Below are positions 36,638-45,293 of a DNA stretch of 64,000 nt, one piece after another; position 1 is the stretch's first letter, and each line of letters opens with the position of its first letter. The translations under genes were made by a program, and so were the position numbers. This stretch comes from Elymus sibiricus (taxonomy: Eukaryota; Streptophyta; Magnoliopsida; Poales; Poaceae), in contig CM077670.1 in NCBI GenBank assembly GCA_039707655.1, positions 145,370,001 through 145,434,000 of the forward strand. The letters are read 5' to 3'. Below the pieces are notes generated by a model. It was given only the letters and a program-made list of their open reading frames with translations. It did no database searches and was not told the DNA's origin.

Positions 36638-37366
36638 ATGGGCTCTCAAAAGCCACTCAAGTGGTCACACACGCCTATCATTTTCGATGCTGAGGACCAC
36701 CCTGATCGCACAACCGCGGTCGGGTGTTTGCCGTTGTTGGTTTCGCCAACAATTCGCAACCTCCAGGTCACAAAAATGTTAGTTGACAGTGGGGCCGGCC
36801 TGAACTTGATTTCTCCAGAGGTAATCAAGAGGCTGCAGATTCCCGATGAGGAGGTCGAGAAGACAGGCACTTTTCAAGCAGTAAACCCGGGAAGAAGCCA
36901 GCCCAAGGGAAATTTCACATTGCCGGTGACGTTTGGCGGGGAATTGAACTATAGAACAGAAAAGATTGTGTTTGACATTGTCAAGATCCCCTTGCCGTAC
37001 AATGGAATTCTTGGCCGCCCAGCCTTGGCGAAATTCATGGCAGCATCTCACTATGCTTACAGCACGTTGAAAATGCCAGGGCCGATGGGTGTCATTCTCA
37101 TCAACTCCGACAAGAAAGATGCAGTCATTTGCGTCGATAAGATGTACAGAGATGCGGTTGTAGCGGAGGCCGCCAAGAGACCAGCTCCCGCCAAGAAGAA
37201 GGAAAGCAAGAAGTCCGGCAAGACCTCTAACAAGGATTCCGGGAAGCGCACCTCTTCGGAGTGCTGCGCGCCTGTTGAAGACTTGCCGGAGTGCTCTGCC
37301 GGTAAGAAATCCAAAGCTACCTCACCGGCGACCAAAAAATGTGTCGGCGAGGGAGGACGGCACTGA
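36638..37366 (+). CDS. T2 aspartic protease
   Basis: An open frame of 242 residues. WSHTPIIFDAEDH leads in; the active site is KMLVDSGAGLNLIS at about residues 46-59 (nucleotides about 36773-36815). The ILGRPALAKFMA block follows near residue 125, and then a basic Lys/Ser tail. The protease matures gag-pol. It is separated from gag by stops near 36595 and 36630 and from RT by a shift at about 37366-37446. Confidence 0.85.
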   Translation: MGSQKPLKWSHTPIIFDAEDHPDRTTAVGCLPLLVSPTIRNLQVTKMLVDSGAGLNLISPEVIKRLQIPDEEVEKTGTFQAVNPGRSQPKGNFTLPVTFGGELNYRTEKIVFDIVKIPLPYNGILGRPALAKFMAASHYAYSTLKMPGPMGVILINSDKKDAVICVDKMYRDAVVAEAAKRPAPAKKKESKKSGKTSNKDSGKRTSSECCAPVEDLPECSAGKKSKATSPATKKCVGEGGRH

Positions 37367-37445
37367 TGGTACCTTCACCATTAGTGCCACCCTTGACAGC
37401 AAATAGGAAAGCGCGCTCATTGCCTTCCTGCGGGCGAATGTCGAT

Positions 37446-39643
37446 GTGTTTGCATGGCGACCATCTGACATCCCCGGTGTTCCCAGGGAGGTAATTGAGC
37501 ACCACCTTGCTATCTGTCCCCACACTCGGCCCGTCAAGCAAAAAGTCCGGAAGCAAGCGTTGGAGCGGCAACAGTTCATTGCCGAGGAAATCAAGAAGCT
37601 TGAAGCAGCAGGTTTCGTTAGAGGTGTACTACACCCAACTTCGTTGGCAAATCCAGTTGTGGTGCGCAAAGCAAATGGGAAGTGGAGACTTTGTATTGAC
37701 TACACTGATATCAACAAAGCATGTCCAAAAGATCCTTTCCCCTTGCCATGCATTGATCAAATTGTAGACTCTACTTCCGGCTGTGACTTACTCTCCTTCC
37801 TTGATGCATATTTTGGGTACCATCAGATATTCATGGCCAAGGAGGATGAGGACAAAACCGCATTCATTACTCCATGTGGCACATACTGTTTCGTGCATAT
37901 GCCTTTCGGGTTAAAGAGTGCTGGTTCAACATTCGCAAGAGCAGTCCAGATTGGTTTTGAGCCCAGCTGCACATGAATGTGGAAGCATACATGGATGATA
38001 TAGTGGTCAAAACCAAGGACGAATCGACCCTCATTCAAGATTTAGAAGAAACATTTGCAAACTTGCGCAAGATCAATTTGAAGCTCAATCCCGATAAGTG
38101 TGTGTTTGGCGTTCCATCTGGCAAACTTCTCGGGTTCTTTGTATCTCAGCATGGAATTGAAGCAAATCCCGACAAGATCAAAGCAATTGAGCAGATTCAA
38201 GCACCAAAAAGCGTCAAGGATGTGCGACGTCTTGCCGGTTGTGTTGCTGCCTTGAGTAGGTTCATTTCCAGATCTGCTGAGTGCGCCCTGCCATTTTTCA
38301 AGATTTTGAAAAAGGCAGGTCTAATGAAATGGACTCCGGAAGCGGAGGCCACGCTGTACGACTTGAAAAGATACCTCTCCTCTGCGCCAACGCTAGTTGC
38401 GCCTAGGTCACCAGAGCCGTTGCTGCTATATGTAGTGGCAACAAATCAAGTGGCTAGTGTTGCATTAGTGGCGCAGAGGGAAGTCGATGACGAGGAAGTA
38501 ACCGCGGCAAGACCGTCCAGCGACAAACCGGAATCTTCTCCGGCAAGGTCCGGCGCCGACAAGTCAGAAACAGTGCAAGCAAATGAAACTAATCAACAAG
38601 TGATGCCAAAGAAGAAGGTGGTGCAGCGGCCCGTATATTTTCTTAGTTCCCTTCTGCAGGGGGCTAGATCAAGATACTCTGGGGTGCAGAAATTGCTTTT
38701 TGGCCTTCTGATGGCCTCGAGAAAGCTATGTCACTACTTCCAAGCACACGAGATCACCGTCGTCACTCACTTTCCGTTGCAACACATTTTGAGAAATACA
38801 GAGGCAACTTGCAGGATAGTGGAGTGGGCGTTGGAATTGTCAAGCTTTGCACTTAAGTTTGAAAGCACTTCGACCATCCAGAGCAGAGCCTTTGCGGAGT
38901 TCATTGCAGAATGGACACCAACACAAGACGAAGAAACTCAAGTAATAGCTCTCCCCGGCAAGGAGACATCCAAAGAATGGATCATGTACTTTGACCGTGC
39001 CTTCTCGCTGCAAGGCGCCGGTGCCGGAGTGCTGCTTGTCACACCCACAGGAGAGCACCTCAAGTATGTGGTTCAAATGCACTTTCCCAGGGAGCAAGCT
39101 ACAAACAGCACTGCTGAGTACGAAGGACTCCTTGCCGGTCTTAGGATCGCAGTGGACCTTTGGATCAGGAAATTGGTCGTCCGTGGTGACTCGCAGCTTG
39201 TTGTCAAACAAGTAAACAAAGATTACCAGAGCCCGTTGATGGAAGCATATGTGGAAGAAGTGAGAAAGATGGAAGAACACTTTGACGGTTTGCAAACAGA
39301 GCACATCCCTCGTGCGGAAAACAACATTGCTGATCACCTGTCAAAGTGTGCTGCTCAAAAGCTACCTGTGGAACCAGGAACTTTTGTGCTCCATTTGAAT
39401 CAACCAACAGTCACTCCATCAACGCAGGCCAGTAAGAGGAGGAAGTTGAACGCCGGTAAGTATTTTCCGGCAGAGCTCCCAGAAGCCGCTGGCGAAAAGC
39501 TTGCCGGGGACAACGACACGGTTGTCGGTGAGCAGCGGCTTAGCATAGTACCTCAGGTTCTTGCCGCAGAGGCAAGCGCTCCCGCAGCCGAAGAAATGCC
39601 TTTAGTCCTTGTCGTCGAGCTGCAGGCTCCGGCATGGGCATAG
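37446..39643 (+). pseudogene. T2 reverse transcriptase and two RNase H domains
   Basis: The RT fingers/palm (PVKQKVRKQ, WRLCIDYTDINKACPKDPFP, LLSFLDAYFGYHQI, MPFGLKSAG) run to a frameshift near 37965. The next frame opens directly at the catalytic AYMDDIVV (about 37985). The RT RNase H is at about 38340-38770. A spacer follows, then the archaeal-type RNase H (WIMYFDRAF, STAEYEGLLAG, RGDSQLVV, ADHLSK) at 38970-39350, with Asp, Glu, Asp, Asp all kept although Gly after FD is Arg. Apart from the one frameshift it is open to 39643. The double RNase H marks the Tat lineage. Confidence 0.88.
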
Positions 39644-39721
39644 CAGATAGTTCATTTCCTTCATACAGGAGAACTTCCCGATGAGCAAGAAGAAGCTAAG
39701 AATGTAGCCCGTCAGTCAAGT

Positions 39722-40870
39722 ATGTATCAGTTTGTGGATAACACACTATACAGAAAGAGGCCAAATGGTGTGAAATTAAAGTGTATTTGCCGGGAAGATG
39801 GACTGAAGCGGTTGGCGGAGATACATGGAGGCATATGTGGCTCTCACATAGGTTCAAGAGCACTTGCCGGCAAAGCTTTCCAGCAAGGCTTCTATTGGCC
39901 CAATGCCCTCCAGGATGCGACTGAGCTAGTAACAAAGTGTGAAGCAAGCCAGTTCCATTCAAAGAACATACATCAGCCAGCTCAAGCTCTCCAAACGATC
40001 CCTCTCTCCTGGCCCTTTTCGGTCTAGGGGCTCGATATCTTGGGCCCCTTCCCGCGTGCTGCCGGGGGCTTTGAGTTTTTGTATGTCGCTATCGACAAGT
40101 TCACAAAGTTGCCTGAAGTGGAGCCAGTGAGAAAGGTGATAGCTCAATCAGCCATCAAGATCTTCAAGGGATTAGTTTGCCATTTCGGAGTTCCTAACAG
40201 AATCATCACTGACAATGGCACACAATTCATGAGCCGCACCTTCATGTAGTATATCCAGGACCTTGGCGGCAAAATCTGTTTTGCGTCTGTTACTCACCCG
40301 AGAAGCAATGGCCAAGAGGAAAGGATGAACGCTGAAGTGCTGCGTGGCCTCAAGACAAGAAACTTTGACAGGCTGCACAAATGTGGAAGGCGCTGGATTG
40401 ATGAGTTGCCGGCGGTTCTTTGGTCACTCAGAACGACACCGAATCAAGCTACCAGCCAAACACCCTTCTCCCTAATCTATGGTGCAGAAGCAGTACTCCC
40501 CACGGAACTCATATATGGGTCACCTCGAGTGCTCGCTTACGATGAAGCTGAGCAAGAGCAGCTGCGTCAAGACAACGCAACGCTCCTTGAGGAGGATCAT
40601 CTTCGGGCGGCTGTGCGAGCTGCACGCTACCAGCAAGCCTTGCGCCGCTATCATAGCCGCAAAGTGCACGGCCAAAGCCTTGAGGAAGGCAACCTTGTTC
40701 TTCGGCATGTTTAGTCCGCCAAGAAATCAAACAAGTTGAAGCCGAAGTGGGAAGGCCCTTATCGGGTAGTACGAGTCACCAGACCTGGCGCAGTCCGTCT
40801 GGAGACCGAAGATGGCACCCCAGTGCAGAACTCATGGAATATTGAGCATCTTCGCAAGTTCTACCCATAA
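39722..40870 (+). pseudogene. T2 integrase
   Basis: In the zinc region (CGSHIGS...KCEASQFH) the last Cys is changed to Ser. The core has GLDILGPF, IITDNGTQF and NGQEERMNAEV, so the three catalytic acids are kept. Stops interrupt it near 40027, 40249 and 40714. The C-terminal part GPYRVVRV...NIEHLRKFYP ends at 40868-40870. A TTGCCGGCAA palindrome at 39864-39873 lies within the coding sequence. Confidence 0.88.
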
Positions 40871-41824
40871 TGTGCGATTGCCGCCCCCCTCCCCCCCGAC
40901 AACCCCTTTTGTACAAGCTTTATCGGGAAGACTTGTAACCCTTTGTACAAAGCCAGGCGCAGATCCTGTGCGTAATAAAGCTAAGTGTTTCACAACTCTT
41001 CGTACATATTCATTTATATATGGATGGACGTGATGTTGTGATTTACACTTTAGTTTGTATGAAATGACTAATGTACCGTCAAGGTTCCCGAACTGCTCTT
41101 GTCTCTTCTTTCTTTTTCTTAAAAGGATAGAAGGATCCCTCGTGTGCAAGTTTCCAGGGGGAAATAGAGACGGGGTACCGTTTTAATGACGTTCAAGTGA
41201 TCATTTCGTACGACGAGGAAAGCAACGCAAAGAAAAGCTAAGTTGGAAAACATCGAAACTTTTTCCTTGTTATATTGCGATTTCCCTTGAACGATTCTGT
41301 GTTTGTATGAGAAACCTGCACGCAAAGGAATCTTGTCGTGATCAGATTGCGCTCCTGTTTTGCCTCGAGTCCGCTCGGCAAGATATGCAGCTGCATTATG
41401 ATGGCAAGTTATCTTGCCGGTGGCAGTACTTCCAGCAGGCTGCTAAGGACCTGTTCCTCTAAGCGCTCGCGGCAAGTGTCTGTACCGGCAAGTTGTCGCG
41501 CTGTGACCGACAAGTTACCTTGCCGGTGGCGGCACTTCCAGCAAGCTGCTAAGGATCTATTCCCCAAAGCGCTCGCGGCAAGTGTGCGCACCGGCAAGTT
41601 TCCAAACAGCGTAGGGAGCGCAATCATACAAAGACGAAATAAAACAAGGGGGACAACACACACTCATCTAAGCCCAACAAACAATAGATATTCATTAAAA
41701 AAGTACTCAGTTACATTTTATTGGCCCTTCCCCAGGGTTTACATCGAGTGCAAGGAGGGCAAAAGGGGCGCCTAGGCGGAGCCCGGCTCGTTCCCGGAAG
41801 GCCAGATGATGGTGCTGCCGATGA
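40871..41824 (+). other. T2 post-pol non-coding region with a tandem duplication
   Basis: Homologous to 2557-3245 of G1 up to about 41665. A 106 bp period is seen: TTGCCGGTGGC at 41414 and again at 41520, each followed by ACTTCCAGCA.GCTGCTAAGGA and CGCTCGCGGCAAGTG (about 41402-41605). Beyond 41665 it is the 3' end of the antisense B3 gene. No other gene. Confidence 0.75.
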
Positions 41825-42493
41825 TCAGCCAGACTCATCATCGTCGTCCTCGATCTTCACTCCCGGAGAGTCGTCGTCATCGCCGTCATCATCGTCATCC
41901 TCAGCATCGCTGGAGGAAGCGATGTCGCTGTCTCTCGAGCTTTCCGCGCAACACTCCAGGCGAGCGCCCGAAGCCCCGAAGAACTTCACGGCAGGTGTGT
42001 CTGGTCCGTCCAACCTCAAGTGAAGGAGGTGCCCCTGCCCTAAACAACGAGCACAGACAAAGGATTTCCACCCGCGCGTGAGGTAAATGATACCATTGTT
42101 GGAGGTCTCAACGGTCACCCAGACAGGGCCGTTGCAACAACCATCCACACGCAGCCACAAGCCGCGCAGATGGCGGCCTTCCATCTCCCTAGCAAAGGGC
42201 CAAGGAAGCCGCAGCCAACTCCGCGGCCGATCGCGCAGCTCCAAGACGAACTCTTGCGCCGTGTCCTCCGTATGGCCTTCTGCCGACAGAGGAAGGGCCG
42301 AAGGTGAAGCAACAAGCGCCCCACCATGGCCGCCTCGACCACGGGCACTGCGTCGTCCACGACCGCGGGCCGCGGCCCTCCCTTGAGCGCTGGAGCCAGC
42401 TTCTGCAGCAGCGGTCGAGGCGTGGGCATGGAGCCGAGGAGAAGCCCTCGCCGCGATGGCAGAAGCACGACCGTGGCCTCTTCCCCTCGCCAT
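41825..42493 (-). CDS. T2 antisense gene: B3-domain-like DNA-binding protein
   Basis: Intact 222-residue frame opposite to pol. The N-terminus is Arg/Gly-rich (MARGRGHGRA, GRGRRSARGRGGHGG), resembling AT-hook or RGG segments. Residues about 80-185 fit a plant B3 fold of the REM kind: EFVLELRDRPRSWLRLPWPF, LRGLWLRVDGC, GPVWVTVE, IIYLTRGWKSFVCARCLGQGHLLHLRLDG and VKFFGASGARLECC. The GW.SF, the following L..G.LL.F and the closing F..SG are the B3 hallmarks. The tail is strongly acidic (DDDDDGDDDD). It lies between pol and the 3' LTR, as does the T3 homologue (52082-52753), so it belongs to the element. DNA binding is inferred. The start is the first ATG after the TATA box. Confidence 0.8.
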   Translation of the reverse strand: MARGRGHGRASAIAARASPRLHAHASTAAAEAGSSAQGRAAARGRGRRSARGRGGHGGALVASPSALPLSAEGHTEDTAQEFVLELRDRPRSWLRLPWPFAREMEGRHLRGLWLRVDGCCNGPVWVTVETSNNGIIYLTRGWKSFVCARCLGQGHLLHLRLDGPDTPAVKFFGASGARLECCAESSRDSDIASSSDAEDDDDDGDDDDSPGVKIEDDDDESG

Positions 42494-42594
42494 GCCATCG
42501 TCAGATGCGGAGGAAGAAGATAGAAGAAGGAGGCGACGGTTGCTGAAGATTGGGGCAGAAGGAGATGGATGAGCATCGCGTCCCGCAACCCCCT

Positions 42595-42780
42595 CTTTAT
42601 AGGGGGAGCGCTGTGAGCTAGCTCTTCACTGTCTTCGGGCGGCCGCCCCGATTCACCAATCCTGTGCCCTGCGCTTCTGGCCGGGCGCTTTACTCCAGCG
42701 ACCGTCCAAGGTCGCCAATCCTGTGCCCTGCGCTCCTGGCCGGGCACTCTGCTCCAATGACCGCCTCTCTTCACCAATCC
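42595..42780 (-). promoter_or_regulatory. Promoter of the T2 antisense B3 gene
   Basis: CTATAAAG on the minus strand (42595-42602) lies about 100 bp upstream of the B3 ATG. Farther upstream, a 59 bp unit is repeated twice and begins a third time, with CCAAT at 42656, 42715 and 42774. This puts CCAAT boxes (ATTGG on the gene's strand) at regular 59 bp steps. Confidence 0.6.
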
Positions 42781-42795
42781 CTCGCTTTGCATGTA

Positions 42796-42814
42796 AAGAC
42801 GAGTAATGGGAGGG
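42796..42814 (+). repeat. 19 bp inverted duplication, left copy, at the T2 inversion
   Basis: AAGACGAGTAATGGGAGGG. Its exact reverse complement is at 43887-43905. It is followed directly by LTR sequence in minus orientation. Confidence 0.95.
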
Positions 42815-43612
42815 GAATCAACAGAGAGCGCGGGGAATTTTACCCAAGTTCGGGCTGCTGCGAAGCGTAAACCCTACTCCTGGTTTGGTGTATTGGATGT
42901 GTGAGAGCACAGGTACAAGGAGCGCTTTCCCCGGCAAGGTGCGGAGAGAGCAGCTACGCATGCAGGACATGCTAATGTTTGGAAAGGGATCCCTCCACCT
43001 CTAACTGTTGCCCTGGCCCTCCTTTTATAGCTCAAGGGGTTACCACAGTGGCAAAACAGTAATTACAAGTTGATTAGATAGCAAACAGTGCTATCATACC
43101 TAACTCTGCCAGTTTAGGACAAAGGCATTAAATGCTCCGTTAGGTGTCATGTGGAGAGGCAGCCCCGACAAGGTTTCTGCACCGCTCGCCCATCTACCTC
43201 GTATTGTCTTGACACGCCTCCTGGACAGGTGTCATTAAAGGCAAATCTTCTCCCTGCGTGCTGACACGTGCCCGACAAATCTCACCAACCAGCCTGCGTG
43301 GTCGACACCTCACCGATTAGTGACTAGCTGCCCGGTGAGGTGGAGCGCTGACGAGTTGGCGAAGGCTTGCCGGCACGGAGCTTGGCGGGTCATTACCTTG
43401 CCGGTTCAGTCTTGCCGGCAAGAAATATCTTCATCTTCATTACTAGTTGAGTTCTTGTCGACGCTTTGTTTTGAGCTTCTCTCCAGCAGCTTCCGCAACT
43501 GGGTCTAGGATCAGGTTATTTGGCTAATCCCGGCAAGCCCTTTCCGGCAAGGAGGCTGCCACCGTCTGTGCATAAGTCAAGGTATAAAATACCCATGTTT
43601 TATACACCGACA
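42815..43612 (-). repeat. T2 3' LTR, inverted and truncated
   Basis: 798 bp, the reverse complement of 33441-34238. The last 78 bp of the LTR (34239-34316 in the 5' copy) are absent. It ends at 43612 with TACACCGACA, the reverse complement of the TGTCGGTGTA start. A TTGCCGGCAA palindrome is at 43412-43421. Confidence 0.95.
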
Positions 43613-43886
43613 AGAGCCCCCGGGCCGGGGCCATACACGCGTCCGAAGCGTCGTTGGTCTAGGCCCTAACAATGCACACACACGCGGCGGGAAAACTGCC
43701 ACTGTAATTTTCGTCATGATGGTTTTCGCCTCTTGCGATCCTCTTTGCTTCTTCATTAATCTGGAATTGAGTGTGCTCGTGGTCATATTTTGGCAACCCT
43801 TGCGGTTAAACGAACTTGAATAGGTGCATGGCAACGCGTGGCAAGGAATAACTGCCATTCATGCCATGATTTCTCCTTCTTCTGCG
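43613..43886 (-). other. T2 polypurine tract and pre-LTR region, inverted
   Basis: AGAGCCCCCGGGCCGGGGCC next to the inverted LTR is a polypurine tract (GGCCCCGGCCCGGGGGCTCT) in reverse complement. It therefore moved with the LTR. The rest, up to the 19 bp repeat, is non-coding. Confidence 0.85.
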
Positions 43887-43905
43887 CCCTCCCATTACTC
43901 GTCTT
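43887..43905 (-). repeat. 19 bp inverted duplication, right copy
   Basis: CCCTCCCATTACTCGTCTT. From 43906 (AAGCAACTTGGG) the C2 LTR resumes. Confidence 0.95.
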
Positions 43906-44063
43906 AAGCAACTTGGGAAAGGCTAGAAATCAAGGTTCAAATGGTAGGATTGGAATATCTTGATCTCAACACATGAGTAGGTGGTTCTCTCTAAGAAAGT
44001 GTATGGTGGAAGTGTAGGCACGTTCTGATGGCTCTCTTACTTGGTAAGAGGGTGGTGGAGGGG

Positions 44064-44426
44064 TATAAATAGCCTTCACCTAAAATCCAACCGTTACAAG
44101 CCTTTGACCCAACTCGGTGACACCGACATATAAATCTCGGTGAGACCGACTAGTGTAAAAGACATGAACGTTAGACTTTTCGGTGGGACCAATCAAAACA
44201 TCTCGGGGAGACCGAAGTGCAATGGCTAGGGCAAGACCACGTTTCGGTGAGAGCAAAATTTCATCTCCGAAATTCTGAAGTGAAGTGACAACATTACAAC
44301 AACTTGGTCAAGCCATCTCTGGGGGATTGAGAACCGTTTCGGTTACACCGAAGTGTTAGGGTTTTGGCTATGGCAGTGGAGTGATCATCTCGGTGAGTCC
44401 GGAGTAGATGTTATCGGTGGGACCGA
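44064..44426 (-). promoter_or_regulatory. C2 LTR U3: TATA and palindrome array
   Basis: A TATA-like GGCTATTTATACCCC on the minus strand covers about 44064-44073. Upstream of it are about eight TCGGT-N3-ACCGA sites or variants, at 44114, 44137, 44180, 44203, 44244 (weak), 44339, 44390 and 44414. Perfect 5+5 arms occur at 44114, 44137, 44339 and 44414. Confidence 0.75.
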
Positions 44427-44773
44427 AATGATGAATTAGGGTTTTGGACAGATGTGTTTAGGGTAAGTGATTGAGGGTTTTGGAGCAATATCACTGAGCA
44501 CTTTGAGCAACAACCTCATCAACTATACCTCATCCCCTTTTAATAGTATTGGCTTTCCTAAGGGACTCAATGTGATCTTGGATCACTAAAATGAAAATGA
44601 AGAGCCTTGTGGATGCCAAACTTGTCCTTGACATTTTGAGGGGTCCACATCCATTAGTCCTTGCCATGCCAATCATTGATCTTTTCTGAAAATTACTAGC
44701 AATAAGAATTAGATCAATGATGTATATGTTGTTATTGATTACCAAAACTACCCTAGTATTAGTTGCACTTTCA

Positions 44774-45293
44774 ATCTTCCCCTTTTTGGTAATTGATGAC
44801 AACATATTGATCAAAGCTTCGACAAATGATATAATAAATGAAATACATCGTCGCTTTGAGAAGTATGTGATAAGTAAGAGCTCCCCCTAAATTTGTGCAT
44901 TATTTAAAATTTGTGTTTGAATGCAAATGCACAATCGATTAGGATCATGGGTTACTCTTCCATGTCACATACATCTTGGTGGAGCACTCAAAATGATATG
45001 ATTGCATAGCAATTAGCACTCATCACCAAACAAACAAGTGAATGATCATACAAGAGCATATGAATGAATATCCAAGCAAGCATAGCATTAAGGTACGGTA
45101 TGATCAAGCACAAAATAACATAGTATCTCATACATGCATCAAACAAAGCGGTAATCCAAAGAGCAAGTATCTCAAGAAATCAAACGAACAAAAGGAAAAT
45201 CACTCTCTCTTGAAGCCTAATGATCTATACAAATTCTCCCCCTTTGGCAACAAGTACCAAAAAGATCGAAGAAGTGTAGAGCTAAACGTCTCT
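44774..45293 (-). other. C2 polypurine tract and 3' non-coding region
   Basis: ATCTTCCCCTTTTT at 44774-44787 is the reverse complement of AAAAAGGGGAAGAT, like the C3 tract. The rest is AT-rich without a gene. Confidence 0.7.

Larger units (their letters stand above)
33441..43905 (+). mobile_element. T2: Tat-type Gypsy with antisense B3 gene and inverted 3' LTR
   Basis: The 5' LTR, primer site, gag, protease, RT, two RNases H and integrase are in order on the plus strand. A post-pol region and an antisense B3 gene follow. The 3' LTR with its polypurine tract then appears in reverse orientation (42815-43886), lacking 78 bp of its end. It is inserted in the C2 LTR after CTCCC (33436-33440). The matching right target copy was lost together with about 60 bp of C2. 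All pol domains are recognisable but several stops and frameshifts disable it. Confidence 0.9.
14207..44773 (-). repeat. C2 3' LTR, in three pieces
   Basis: The pieces are 14207-14505, 33169-33440 and 43906-44773. The left end TGTAGGATCGAAAG is the reverse complement of an LTR end ending ATCCTACA, as in C3. The right end at 44773 is the reverse complement of TGAAAGTGCAAC. W1 separates pieces 1 and 2, and T2 separates pieces 2 and 3. About 60 bp between pieces 2 and 3, judged by the C3 LTR, were lost in the rearrangement at the right side of T2. Differences from the C3 LTR are numerous in U3, so it is a related subfamily and not the same one. Confidence 0.85.

Noticed and set aside
41825..42493. 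The B3 frames as free-standing host genes
   Set aside because: Both lie between Tat pol or protease remnants and an LTR with its polypurine tract, in the same relative place in two different elements. They are element cargo here.
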